64,000 nt of DNA, taken from positions 1,240,001 to 1,304,000 of the forward strand of contig NC_061138.1 of assembly GCF_905220365.1 (NCBI RefSeq), written 5' to 3'. The translations under genes were made by a program, and so were the position numbers. The notes below the pieces were generated by a model, which ran no database searches, was not told the DNA's origin, and saw nothing but the letters and a program-made list of their open reading frames with translations. This document shows, in pieces, positions 38,201 through 53,200 of the stretch (position 1 is the first letter of the stretch; every line of letters begins with the position of its first letter). This DNA comes from Vanessa cardui (taxonomy: Eukaryota; Arthropoda; Insecta; Lepidoptera; Nymphalidae).

Positions 38201-41200
38201 TTTTATGAAATCTATGATTGATAGAATTGATAGAATTGACTTCGCTTCGCTTTCGCTCGGCGCGGCGCGCGGCGGTTCGGCGCCATCTATTGGAATATTC
38301 AGGCGTAACCTCGCCGCCTCGCTAAGCGTAGTGCGCGCGGGGACATGCCGTTTTTGTCGTTAGTGTAAGTGTATGCGCGTGATTCTCAAGGGCAATTAGC
38401 TCCTGTAGTCCCCTTAACTCTAGGAGACATAAACCATCGCAAATTTTTTGAAGACCTTTTTAAGGTGCCCAATACTTCAAAACATTATTGAGTATGGTTC
38501 AGCCAGCGTTTGTAATGTAAGCGAACAAAAATGTTCATGTATAATGTTCATGTATAAATTGAGGTTTCTAATGTGATAAATCTAATGTATTTATTACATT
38601 AGAAACCTCAATTTATACATGAATTATACGTATAAAGTTTTCTCTTGAATCACTCTATCTATTAAAAAAAATCGCATCAAATGCAGTTGCGTAGTTTTAA
38701 AGAAATAAGCATACAGACAGACACGGGTCGCGAAGTCCCTTGACTTTGTTTTATACTATGTAATGATGTTGTTTAGCGCTCGTCTGAAAAACACCAAGAT
38801 TTTTTTCTCATCACACCGTAATAATGAGTTTCTTAACAAATCAATGTATAAAGTTTCTTCATTAACTTTTTATGTTTTATATTGACTGGGATTACGTCGT
38901 GAGATTAAACGTGATGTCGTCCTGATAACAGCCGATATTAACGGAAACCAGCTATGTAGGACATATGTACATTAAAGGTTTGTACGAATACGCGGATCAA
39001 ATCTGATTGGACAGCAGTATAAGGTAATTTGAATAGTCTAGATAATTATATACTACCCTCAAAATCTTTACAAAATAAGAGCATGTGTTATCTATATAAA
39101 GTAACTCTGTCTGCTTATCGCTCTTTCACGACCAAACCGCAGAACCGAATTTGATGAACTTTGGTATGAAGCAAACTTGAACTCCAAACAGGACATAGGC
39201 AAATTTTTGGCTTTTGGATTTTTTTAAGGAGGAGATAGCGTTTGTGTGCATTTCAAGCTACTGAACCGGTAGTCTTTCTGTAGTCTTATATAAAGCATGT
39301 TGTTTTTAAACATCGATTATAATTAAGTTAATGTAGTAAAACAGAGTAAAAATATTAAAAAGAAAGATCAAAGAAAGGCTACACTTTCTTTATACTTTGT
39401 TATTTCTTTATTAAAAAGTTAAACAGTTTCCGTGTCAAGAAACTGACCGGATATTTCATTATTATTCATAGCTAGTAGTCACCCGCAGCTTCGCTTGCGT
39501 TTTAGGGTATTGGTTGTCATGTGTTAGCCAAAGATGTAGCCTATGTCCCTCCTTGTGGTTCAAGTTTGCTTCATACCAAATTTCATCAAATTCGGTTCAG
39601 CGGTTTGGTCGTAAAAAAACAATTACTACTACAGACAGAATTACTTTCACATTTATAATGGTAGTATGGAAATAAAAATAAATATTCATTTTTAAAAGAA
39701 GTTTAATTTTTTAATGATTTTTTATGAAATATTATCATGTAATTGTGAACCGCCAAATGAGCTTCATGGTAGGTTTTTCATAACCAATATTCAGCGGTGC
39801 TTGCCTGGGTTTGAACCCGCAACCATCGGTTTAGATGCACGTATTCTAACCACTGGGCCGTCTCGGCACCGATTGACATACTGTGATACAATTCTTTGAC
39901 ATATCAAGTAACATTCTCGTATGTTAAGTTCATTGGTGGTTGTGATTTAAAATTCATTAATATTTGCAAAACTCTTTGGTAGTTAGGTAAAGTACAGGTC
40001 CCTTTGAAGTTTCTATACATATCGTGCTTTTGCACTTTGATAGTCAAATAGCTGAGACGTTGATTAACAAACGAGCGACCTGCCCCGGCTTTACACGGAT
40101 GCAATACTGATACTAAATATACTACAGAATTTGTTTATGTACGACGTCACATTAGAAATTTCAAAAAATTATCAGTGTTAGTTAACTATTTTGTTCATGT
40201 ATTATATACCTTCCTCTCGACACATTCTATCCACTTAAAAAACCGCATCAAAATCCGTTGCGTAATTTTAAAGATCTAAGCATACATAAGGACAGACAGC
40301 GGTAAGCGACTTTGTTTTATAATATGTAATGATAATTATATTACGAATATGAATATAATAAGGCTCTATATACATTAAGAAATAAAAAATAAAAAATCAC
40401 ACGATTTTACCGACTTTATACTGTCAGCTTAATAACTGTAATATACACGTATTACATATAAAACCTTTTCATTCGTATCGCTTTGTTTATTGATGGAAAG
40501 CGCAATAAAATCCGTTGCCTAGTGTAAAAGATCGGTACGTACAGAGGCTGGAAGCGATTTTGTTTAATACTATCGAGATACAAACAAAACCATCAGCAAA
40601 GGGATCTAAAACGGGTTATCCTGGTATACGTTTTATGTATATCGGTTTAATGGTTCTTTCAGATCGAGATTACAAAAAAAATAGTTCCTCGTTTATTAAG
40701 ATTAGTGTACAATAAAGATAAGGTCACGACCACAACGAGACTGTATTTATTCATGCATTGAAATGATTATTAGGAATGTTATCAATATGTAGTAATATTG
40801 TTTTGATTCGATTCCACGATTCTATACATGCTTTGTATGTTGGATTTGATAGAATTTGAAATAGCCATTATGACGTCAAATACTACTATTATTATCATTT
40901 ACTATTGCATTATTAAATAATTACTTTTTATTTAGACTGATAGAGTTTGTATATGCAAAATATGAATGTTGACTATAATTAAATTAATAGTTTTCATTTA
41001 ATATACCGTCAAGTAACGAATTTAATTTCTTGAAATAAAACTAGTTATAACGGATTTGAATCGCGTATATTAATTATTTTTGACATCCCGACGTTTCGAG
41101 CACTTTACAACTTCACGGGTAGACAAAAATTAAAATAATTCATATACGCGATTCAAATCCGTTATAACTAGTTTTATTTCAATGTGTAATAATCGCGAAA

Positions 41201-44200
41201 ATTTAAGACAACATTTAATTTCTTTTCATTTGAAAACTACCAATAATGATCAAAAATCATGTCTGGTCGAAACAAAACTGTTCTTAAATAAAAAAAAATT
41301 AAATCTTGATTGTATTGTACTATAACATAAGAATGTTTGTCTTTTTTTTACTTTTCTTCACTTTGAAATGTTTGAAATATCAGTCGGGATTCTTCTCAGT
41401 AGAATTTTTGGATCGGTGTGATAGCTTTACGTTTAATATAGTTTTATAAAATGACGTTTCTAAAGCATACTTGAATTAATATTCAGTTTCGGTTTCTAAA
41501 ATAAGTTAGCAAACTTGTATATTCTGACGATAAGTCATCAGCAAAACTGGGATGGTGGGTCTCTCACCTTGTTCCACATCTTCACTGCTAGTTGACGCAC
41601 TTGTGTTTACTATCAAAGTGCATTTTAATCATATTTATCGTAAAAGTTTGAATAGCATAAGGACACTCTTTGGGATAGGTCATGGATCGAAATACTATGA
41701 TCAATCATTTGATGTCATAACCTCACTAATTCATCGTTCACTAAAATTGTTTGCACTCCACCATCAATCAAACTACATTCTCGTGTTGTTTCGATCGAAA
41801 AATAAAAAAAAAAAATTATTTCATGCTTACAAGCATAAAAGAATTGAAAAAAAAATTGTACTTTACAAGAAATCAACAGAATTCCCTTGGATATTGTTTA
41901 AGTTAATTTATTTATAAATACTGTATAACCTAAGTAAAAGTTATTTTTGTAGCCTAAGTTATTCATCATCAGCTTTCTATCAGTAAAAGTCCCGTCAAAA
42001 TCGGTCGAGTCGTTAAAGAACTAACAGACAGAGAAGCAAAAATTTTGAAAATAATTAATTTGGTATGTGTAGCGTGTATGAATATGAATTTATTAAAATA
42101 TTACAAACATAGACTCCAATTTTATAATATGTACAGATGTTTCGTAAACGTTTGTAGTAAGGTTTTTTTTTATTTGCTTTAATATTTTAGTATAGTATCT
42201 CAAATGGTTCTTTGTGCGTATTTTCAAAGAGTGATATAAAAGTAAGAAGCTATACAAATTATATATAACATGTACTAATATTACCATTACACGTACATAA
42301 AGTAGGTACCATTGTTTTTAAGCTTGTTTTATATGGAATTTAACTATAAGTCTAAAAATAAGAAAAGTCAAGATGGCCCCGTGAATTGGTGTCGACTTTA
42401 AAAATTTTATTTCTGTCTAGGTACTTATGGAGGATATATGTAACTTGTACTTTATTGACATAATCTGTTATTAAGCTTACCATAGATAAATATGAGACAA
42501 CATCACATACATTACTCTGATCCCAATGTAAGTAGCTAAAGCACTTGTGTTATGGAAAATCAGAAGTAACGACGGTACCACAAACACCCCGACCCAAGAC
42601 AACATAGAAAACAAATGATAATCTACATTGACTCGGCTGGGAATCGAACCCAGGACCTCAGAGTGGCGTACCCATAAAAACTGGTGTACGCACCACTCGA
42701 CCACGGAGGTCGTAGATATTTTTGTGTTGTTTCTACCTTACCATCAATAAATGGTAAAGGGTTAGAAAATACACGGTTAAATTAAGACATAAAATATATA
42801 GGTATTTTCTTTATCTTAACTATAATTTCACCTGCAATGGGCAATATTTTCTTAAGTCTTACCTTTGGCGGTACAATCAGATAGGTCTCAACTTTATGGT
42901 CGGCAAGGTAACCTTCACGTGACGCGCCGTCCCCTGGTTCCACTTCGAATTTCCCGCCGAGTTGGAGCATCGTCGATTTCGTTATATGAACACGTCTATA
43001 AACAAAAAATAACATATATTTTATGGAGGCAGTGGCATATATTGAAAACCAATTCAAGCGCAGACAATGTATCCCGTGAGATTCATATATTTATGGCTTG
43101 TGTCTGTAATTACACTGGCTCACTCATTCTTCAAATTGACACGTCAATTCAGACTGGATAATGTGAAAGGGTAGAATAAACACGGTGGTAAAGAAACACT
43201 ACTGCGATTCTTGCTGATTCTTCCTAGTTTGTGTATTCTCTACATACGAACTGGTGATAATATTACTTAATACTATAAAACGACGATTTAAAAGTGTTTT
43301 GATTTTGTGTTTTCCAAAAATTTCTAATTTCGAAATTTAGCTATTCTAAGTTATGATTTCAGTTGCGATCTCTGTTTGTGAAAAATATTGCAGGTTTCAT
43401 CACAATCATCAAACCGAGAACAGCACCCCTTTTCTCGTGATTAATTTGTAAAGAAAATATCGTGAGGAAACCCTCCTATGTCCAATTTCAACGAAATCCT
43501 GCCACATGTGTATCCGCCAAACCGCATTGGGGCATGGTGGTGGAATAACCTTCTCCTCTAAGGGAGACGAGGCCTTAGCCCGGCAGTGGGAAATTTACAG
43601 GCTGTTACTATCCTATATTGCAGTAAATAACAATTTAAATAAGACTATTGTATTGTGTGTTCGCTGCTAAATAATTCATTAAATGTTCCATTGCTCGCCG
43701 CTTTCAGCGATAAAAGCTTCCATAAAAAAACACGATACTGAAAACAAAAATAGACTTTGAAATATGTTGTAAACTACCCATGGTTGAATAGCTTACCTCT
43801 AACCTTTGTTCCACGTATTCAGAAAAGTTTTTACGTAAATAAACTTACTATTTTAAATATTTGTTTATACTAGTACATCTACATATAACAACAACAACAG
43901 CCCGTAAATTCCCACTGCCGGGCTAAAGGCCTCCTCTCCCTCTGAGGAGAAGGTTTGGAACATATACCACCACGCTGTTCCAATGCGGGTTGGTGGAATA
44001 CACATGTGGCAGAACTTCAATGAAATTTGTCACATGCAGGTTTCCTCACGATGTTTTCCTTCACCGCTGAGCACGAGATGAATTATAAAGACAAATTAAG
44101 CACATGAATCAGCGGTGCTTGCCTGGGTTTGAACCCACAATAATCGGTTAAGATGCACGCGTTCTAACCACTGGGCCATCTCGACTCGACTAGTATATCT

Positions 44201-47200
44201 ATTAATCACTTTAAGCTGATTAAAGTAATTAATAGATATACTAGCGACCCGCCTCGGCTTCGCAAGGGAGCAATGCGGACACTAAATGTACTACAGAATG
44301 TCTTATAATGTTCACAGTTTTTCAGTCATTAGACTGATGGGAACAGCCTATCAAAGTTTGATTTTGAGGAGAAGATTTCAAGCTTACTCTAGCACGTTCA
44401 CCAAACGTCAGTGGTTGCCACACGCTTAATCACATGCAAACTCAAACTCAAATTCCTTTAATTAATATAGAAGCATTACACTTACTTATTGATTGTCAAA
44501 TAAACACTACCACCGGTTCGGAAAAAGGAACACCCTGACCTGAGAAGAACCGGCGAAAGAAACTCAGCGGGTCTTTTTTTTGTTATTTTTTTTTTTGTCA
44601 AATTAATAAGAAACATAGTAGTATATGATTAGAAATAGCCAGGAGGCGATCGTTTCATTCCCAAGGTGTGCTATCAAACATAAACTCGCTAATTGTATAG
44701 TAACCTTTTGCACACAAGCGTTCCTTAACAATTTTTTTAAATTTGGCAACAGAAGCATTTTGAACGCTTTCTGGGATCCTGTTGTAGAAGCGTATACATT
44801 GCGCCACAAAAGAGTTACTGACTCTATGCAGTCGAGTAACAGGAGTAACAAGATTGTGTTTGTTCCTTGTACCAATGTTATGAGAATCACATTTTCTCAT
44901 AAAAACATTAATATTTTTCCGTACATACAAAACATTACAAAATATGTATTGAGAAGCAACAGTCAATATCTTAATTTCTTTAAATCTATACCTTAATGAT
45001 TCCTTGGCTCCTAGGTTATAGATTGCACGAATAGCAGCACAAATATAGTTTGGATAGCGGCTGCGTTACCCCAAAGCATTATACCGTAGGACATTATACT
45101 GTGAAAGTAACTAAAATATACTAGTCGAGCCGTATCAACATCAGTAAATAATCAAATTTTTTTGACCGCAAATACTGCAGAACTCAGTCTACCCGCCAAT
45201 CCGTTTATATGGGGGAGCTACTGTAACTTGGCATCAAGAGTAAGGCCAAGAAATTCAGTTGTTTCAACTGGATCCATCGATTCCCCATTGATAAGTACAT
45301 CGGGTTTTACATTTTGCACATTTGGTGTGGTAAATTTAACAATTTTAGTTTTTTTATTATTCAGTCTAAGATTATTTACGCTAAACCAATGTACTATATC
45401 GGACATAGCATTGTTTACATCGTCATACTGAACCTGTTTCCTATTAATTTTAAAAACCAAAGAGGTATCATCAGCATACAATACTATATCATGTTTGTTC
45501 CCAACAAGAAAGGGCAAGACATTTATGTATATGATGGAATAGAAAAAGTCCAAGAATTGATCCTTGTGGGACCCCCATACCAACTGAGACCTCAGGAGAC
45601 CTTGTCCCTTTAACGTCAACCCTCTGAATTCTATTGTTAAGATAGGAAGTCAGAAGGTCGAGTCGAGGTCGCAGGTTTCTGTGCTAGAAAAAAATTACAA
45701 ATACCAACTTAGCATATAAAAGTTCAGTGATACTGCATCATGTCTAGTTGCCGTCTACACCACTAAGCCGCCACGGCTTTTTTGTTTAAAAATAATAATA
45801 ACCATCAATTTTTTTTTAAATTATTTTACCCAAAAAACACAAAATAAAAAGTTTTTTTAATCGGCACATACATAAGGTACGAGTATTTATATATTTTGTT
45901 TATACATTAAACTTTCAATATTCGATAATAAATAAGATTTATGAAGAAGATGAAGAAGCTAATTTATTTTCGTGTTATCAATCAGCATTATGAACAGTGT
46001 TACTCTTGCTATTGTTTTAAATATTTAATAATAATTATAATTTATTTCCATACAAAATTAAGTTACATGGTTGAACTACGACAAAAGTCACAATGTATTA
46101 TAACACGGTCATCAAAAGAAAGGTCAAGCTATCCTAGCTAGTCTAATTAAATAACCTGTGTTATGAATACTTCTTTTATAATACATTCGCATGATACTCC
46201 CTTAAAACTACCTTTAATGTAAAACACGAATCCGATATGTAAATAATAAGTACCTAGAAACTCCTTTACGCTCTGACGGTGTAAATATATTTAAAAAAAG
46301 AATGAATTCAATTTCCTTGCCCTGTTTACATGCGCTAGTGTGATCAAACAACTGCCATCCATCATGAGGTAAACTTGCACAGCAGAGCTCGTGATTGCAT
46401 GAATTTTGCATATGCATAAGCCGTAAGGCAAGTTTACGTTCGCATTTCATATGCCATATTTACGCTGTTTTAGTCCATTTCAATCTATTTGAGATGAAAC
46501 TCGTTTCGTAAATGTTAAGACTGCATGAGAAACATTTTCAACCGTAAAAATTCTTACTCCTGTTATTAAATTCTACATATGTGTACGTGTACCCATGTGT
46601 CATTATATATTCAGAGTAAATATTATTTATGTACTCTGAATATACAGGGTTATTGGTAATTCGACGTACATCCGTTAGATGATAGGGGTGACTAACTTGC
46701 AATAATTTTAACCCCCATATGCATGATCCAAAAGTGAACCATTTTTGAGATATCACGTTTTGAAGCTTTTTTCAAAATTTGTCAAAAATGTAACTTCAAA
46801 AATTTATTTAAAAAAAAGTTTCAATTAAAATCTATTTTTTTCTTTTGTTTTATAAAAACGATTCAACACTGTATGTTTGTCAATATTTAAATAATAATTA
46901 TCGGTCCAAATTTAAAAATGCGAGACGGAAAACGAATAAATAATTTTTTTTGATTATTTTTCCTCAAAAATGCCTCAAAAACTAAAAAAATCTTTATGAA
47001 ACTTGGCCTGCAGATTATTTTAAATATAACCGTTTTCGTAGTCTTCCAAAAATGTTTAAAAAGAAGGAAATTATTTCAAATCAATCGAAATAAAATCACC
47101 AGAAAGGACGCTGGTGGACGAGAAATTCGTATTCGAACATGAACAAATTCGTACTAAAGGTCACTCTTTCAAATTCTCACAAAATTAACTAAAAATAAAA

Positions 47201-50200
47201 ACAAATGAAAAAAGACTTACTTACTTACCAAATATTGGCAAATATCCAGTGTTCGATCGTTTTATAAAACAAAAGAAAAAAATAGATTTTAATTTAAACT
47301 TTTTTTTAAATAAATTTTTGAAGTTACATATTTGACAAATTTTGAAAAAAGCTTAAAAACGTGATAACTCAAAAATGGTTCACTTTTGGAACAAGCATAT
47401 GGGGGTTAAAATTATTGCAAATAGTCACCTCTATCACCGCCTAACGGATATACGTCGAGTTACCAATAACCCTGTATAATGGCCCAGTGGTTAGGACGCG
47501 TGTATTTCAACCGATGATTGCGGGTTCAAACCCAGGTAACACCACTGAATATTCATGTGCTTAATTTGTAATTATAGCTCATCTCCTGCTCGGCGGTGAA
47601 GGAAAACATCGTGAGGAAGCCTGCATGTGTCTAATTTCGTAAAAATTCTGCCACACGAGTATTCCACGACAACATTGAAACAGCATGGTGGAATATATTT
47701 TGAACCATCCTCTGAAATGGAAAGAAAGCCTTAGCCCAGCAGTGGGTAATTTACAGGCTGTTGTTGTTGTTATTATTATTTATAAAATATATAATTATAA
47801 TAAAATTTACTTATTTATTATGTAAGTATATTGTCGGTATTTGTGATATTTATTTGTAAGTAAAATTTCTCTACATCCCAGGGCTGCAAGCATGAAACAA
47901 CTATTAGAGATAAAGTCGTTTTAATTTCCGTAGAATTCGTATTTTTTGTAATTAAGGCTTATCTAAGTGTACTATAGTTCTTTTGCACTATATATATGGT
48001 CGGTAACATTAAAATAACTGTTTTTTTTTTATGCATGTCTGTATATACAGTACATATACCAAAATAACATTTTTACAATTTTTGTTTGTCTGTTTGTTCC
48101 GGCTAATTTCTGGACTTCTGGATGTCTGGAACGCCTCGACCGATTTTGATGGAACTTTCACTAGTAGATAGCTGATGTAATAAGGAGTTACTTAAGCTAC
48201 TTCAGTTGTAGAGTTACATATAAAATTTCAGTTTAATACAAATGCGCATGAAGTCGCGGGCACAGCTAATAATAAATTACGAATATTATAAATTCGAAAA
48301 TAACTCTGGCTGTTACTTTTTTACGAAATCACTGAACCGATTTTGATGAAATACGGTATGAGCTTAAAGACCTAGGTCTACTATTTTTATGCTTCACACC
48401 TGAAAACAGTTCCCTAAAACGCAAGTAAAGCCGCGGTAGTAACTAGTATTATTGTATTAGACAGTATATTATTATTTAGTATTTATTAGGTATAAATCAA
48501 ATCAAAGACATTTCTATTCGTAACAGTATGTAGGTATCTATTGAATTTCTTTATTGAAATATTTTATTTCAACGTTAGTAGAATGTTTTGACTTACCCAG
48601 CAATACCACCAGATTCCATGTGGTTAGCGAGCGTGACGTCATCGCTCCATACGTCAAACTGCCATTTTCTTAAGCCAAGAACACCGCACAGCACGTTACC
48701 AGTATGAATACCAATTCTCATATCGACGTTGAACCCAGTTGCTTCCCTTACAAAACTGCAATAAAGTACATAATGAATATTTTTCTATTATATTTTTCTA
48801 CAATATATTCTTACTATTAATAATATCTAATGATTTACGGTAACTCGCAAACAAATTGAAAAAATTGGATAATCTATAGAATACTCTTGGGCGATATTTA
48901 ACAATGTAACTGCCGTGCAATATATCACAACGTAATATACTTTTATTCCAAAGAATTATGTACCCTATAGGATACATATATCTTTGGAAAAAAAGCATAC
49001 GCTAAGCTATTACAAATATTTCTTGAACAAAGTATGCATGTAAATTTTAATGGTTTAAAATTCAATAGAGCACGATTTTCAAACTACAGATTTTAGTTAA
49101 TATATTTATATGCTTCACCAATATTCAATCTCGTTTCGTAGTTTAGTAATAAAATAAAACTGGATGTGTTTAAAGCGCCTTAAACTTTTTAATAGCAAAT
49201 CAGTACATTTGTGTTATTGATAAGTAGAAGCGCCTTTTCACAAAGAAAATTAAGGGAGACCATACTGCCGTGGTATATCTATAATGCCGTTATCTTCCTA
49301 AACTCTTTTATAAGCTATGAGCAAAAATCATAAACCTATATAACTTGTCGATTATAAGACCATAAAATGATTTCCAAAACTAATCAAGATATACAAAAAC
49401 CGTGCATATATGTCGATAGAGATTTTTATTCTTATTAATATGCAATCAAAAGTGAATCGATCAGAAGTCAGTTAACATTTAAGGTTGTTTTTTTTTTAGT
49501 TATACCATGGTACTTGGTATACTCTTATTTCCAAAATGTATTATTGAACACTCGTAATTGACAAAAGGTAACATAACCAATCGTTTGGCAAAGACAATTT
49601 GACCTTTGTTTGGTTTATCTATATAGTTCTTGTTAATAGAAACAAGGCGACCTACCGTATCGCTTCGATCATTTGTAATCCCATATTGACACAGTTGTAC
49701 GCGTGGTTGGGTCTCGACACTGGCAGTCCAGAGACACAGTAATAACAGTCGCCCAGGATCTTGATCCGCATGCACTGGTTCTCCTGGAATATACCTAATT
49801 TTAATAGAACATATCATAACCAATATACAAATAAAAAAAAATCGATTCTATAATTAAATTTCGTAAAACGAATACGAATAAAATAAATAAGGTTATATTG
49901 TACAGATATAATTCTGTACAATATAGAGAGATATAGATAGACCGCTCAGTGTTCTTATAAAATAATAAATGATATTAGACCACATCGCATACATTACTCT
50001 GATCACAATGTGAGTAGCTAAAGCACTTGTGTTATGAAAAATGAGAAATAACGACGGTACCATAAACAAAGAAAACCTAACTATCCTACATCGGCTCGGC
50101 CGGGAATAGAATCCGGGACCTCGGAGCGGCGTACCAATGTAAACCGGTGTACACACTACTCAACTACGGAGGTCGTCGCATAATATATGTAATTGTATAT

Positions 50201-53200
50201 ATTCAAGTTATTACATTATATATATTTTATAATTTGTGAAAAAGAGTACATTTATAAGTAAGGGCTGAGTTTCATGTCGGTTATGCCTCGTTAGAATCTT
50301 CATACCGAGAATGATACATCTTCAGAGTGGAGTCCTCTTACATTAAATGACGATAAAAAGCTCTTCTAACTTTGTACTTGAATAAAGTATATTTTTAATG
50401 GAATATGTTATATATTAACGATAAAATTGATACTATTTATTTATTTAGGAAATAAACTACTATAATTACACTTAATAGTATGTAGTATATAGTTATTTCA
50501 GTTAACATTAAGTTAGAAGGTATTTTAGGAAACTGAATTCATTTTGGACAAATCAGCATCAATATTCCTTGCTTTACTTAAAAACTGGGTTCTAAATTCG
50601 TGGATGCGTCGTATATCTCAAATATTTTTAATATTGAAATATAAATTTCCTATGGCCAGTCTGTACACGTTTTACAAAATAAGCATGAGTCTTTTTACAC
50701 TGTAGAATTGAAATATTATGCATGTTCAACAACTAGTAGACTAGTGCAGCTCATTCTTGCTACCCGTACTAGTCTTCGCGTTTGGTCTCCACTTCCATTT
50801 AGCATCAGGTGCAGTGGAGTCATATGCCTACCCGTATAATATAAAAAAAGAAAATGGAAATGCCGGTGATAAGACCTACTTCCATATTTAAACAATATTT
50901 AGTGTATAATTAGATCAGATTTTGTTCAGCAATTGAGCCTGAGATTAAATGTATGTAAAATAATAAATATGACATTTATATTCCCGATGGAGGCATAATG
51001 TATGGGAACGTTTATGTCATTTTTCTTGTTCAAGTAAAGAGGACAATACTGTCACTCAGCAATCTGCTAAAACAGAGTACTTAGGATACAGAGCTTTTTA
51101 AAAAAAATAAAGTATTTTTTAATAGTAATTTTTTTCTGCTATATTGGATCTCCTTTCGATTTGGAGTCAAGCCCACTATGCCATTGCCATGATTTATTTA
51201 TTTCATTATGTGTCTGTTCGTTAGGTTGCTAATGATAGTGATTTTCTTATAATTATCTTGAATTGAATGAAAAATGTCTATCCCGAAGAATGGAATAAGG
51301 GTAGAAAAGGTCTTGTAACTCAATATTTGTATCTTATTGGATATCTTCGCCGATTTTCGTGATCGTTATATCAATCATGTAAATCGAATGCGAAAAATTA
51401 CCTTTATGTACAAGAGATGAAAATTAGGGGCTGCAATTCGATTTACAATAATTTCTATCGTATAGCAAGCGAATTAGGCATGTTTTTAATTGAAAGGCAC
51501 ATAAGAGTTATACTCATGGTACTGAAGTATCGTACTCATAATAAGTATACTTTATTAATTACCTACACAAGATACTTCTAAAAAATTAAGTGAAAACTAC
51601 TTAAAGATAAAAATTATACTTTATTTTTATTTGAGAGGTCAATATTTTTTCTTATGTGAAATTGGTAGGACTTATAGAATACATATTAATGTACCGCGAA
51701 GTAATTATGACCATAATAATTAATCTCTATTTAAATATCAAAATATTTTAAACATGGTTATAATAAAAAATATGATTCCCAGTAATTTACCATTAAGGAT
51801 TTTTTAAAGTTTAATTTGAAATATACGAAAACCTCTGTAAGCTTTCTACTCTGTGCTAAAAGACAAGTGAACAAAGAGGCATTGTTTGTCGTAATGAAAA
51901 TTGATGGGCGATAAGTCATTAATTAGACAATTATTTTAATTAAAACCTAACTGCTGTCCTATCTAAACCCCGTTTAATTATAGGTTCTGGTAGAGTGAAT
52001 ATTTTTATCTTAAAAATATAGACTTGAGAGAGATTTTGTGTCTTATAATTAAAAATACCTGGAAGGCCGAGTTACTCTCGCCTCTAATAACTAATTAGTT
52101 CTAGTAACAAATTTTTTTTTTTTTTTTTAATATTTTTTTTAGTTAAGGCACATAATATAATATTGAATTAAAAAAAAACGGAATATCCTGAGTTTCATGT
52201 CAGGTCTAGAATATCAATTTCCGAAACAGTGATAATTTTTGATTATCAATAAGCAAGAGTAACACTGCCATATTGAATAAAGATTTTTGATTTTGATAAG
52301 GATAAACTAAAAATCGAAGCCTTATCTTAATATATAATCAAATCGTTAGCCGTTTCCCAGATAGAAGAAATATTTTGTATATGTATAATGTATATACTAG
52401 TGACCCGCCCCGGCTTCGCACGAGTGCAATACTGATACTAAATATACTATAGAATTTGTTTTATTACACTACATAGAAATTTCTAAAATTATAAGTGTTT
52501 CTATATTATTTTATACATGTATTATATACGAAAACCTTGTTCTCAAAACACTTTATTTATTTAAAAAAACCGCATCAAATTTCTATAAAACGTAGATAAA
52601 TGAGAGTTAATTAAGGATTTTTCTAGACTGTTGCCTGCCTCTTTTATCTATCAGCGAGGTAAAACCATAAATCTAGATATTGGAAGTGTGTACAGTCGGG
52701 GTAAGAAAACGTTCGTCACTTTAAGAACTATTTTCGTGTGCTCAGTGTGAGCGATAATCTGTACCGAGCGAGAATGACATATTGCATCGTAATGATTTTG
52801 ATGTTTAGATTCAAAAGGTACTAAGAGTTTACGACTTGATAAAGGAATTAATGTGAAAACTGACGAAGGTTTTCTTACTTTGACTGTACATAACTTTGCC
52901 AAAAACTATAAATTATTATCAGCGTTACGATATAAACAAATATTGATATTAAGTTCGATTTCTAAGCGAAAAGTAAAACATACTAACAATACAACAATGC
53001 TGTTTACAATAGATTGTGTATCTTAACTAAGTTCGTCAAGGCTGAGTAGTTCTACAAATAATTGTTTAGGTCTGCTTTTAATAATTTCGTTGTTTTATTA
53101 TAAAGTGGCCATTTATGTAAAGAGTATCTTCTAAATATTTAGTTATAATAATATTTTAGTGTTACGATAATGAATTATTATTATTATTATTAGAAAGGAA

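Noticed and set aside
41552..41917. 121-codon plus-strand open frame
   Set aside because: Low-complexity Lys/Ile/Phe composition, no domain, no splice context; expected by chance in AT-rich DNA.
44625..44996. 123-codon plus-strand open frame
   Set aside because: Antisense shadow of the LINE C-terminal coding sequence on the minus strand.
45314..45613. 99-codon plus-strand open frame
   Set aside because: Shadow of the reverse-transcriptase frame carrying YADD on the minus strand.
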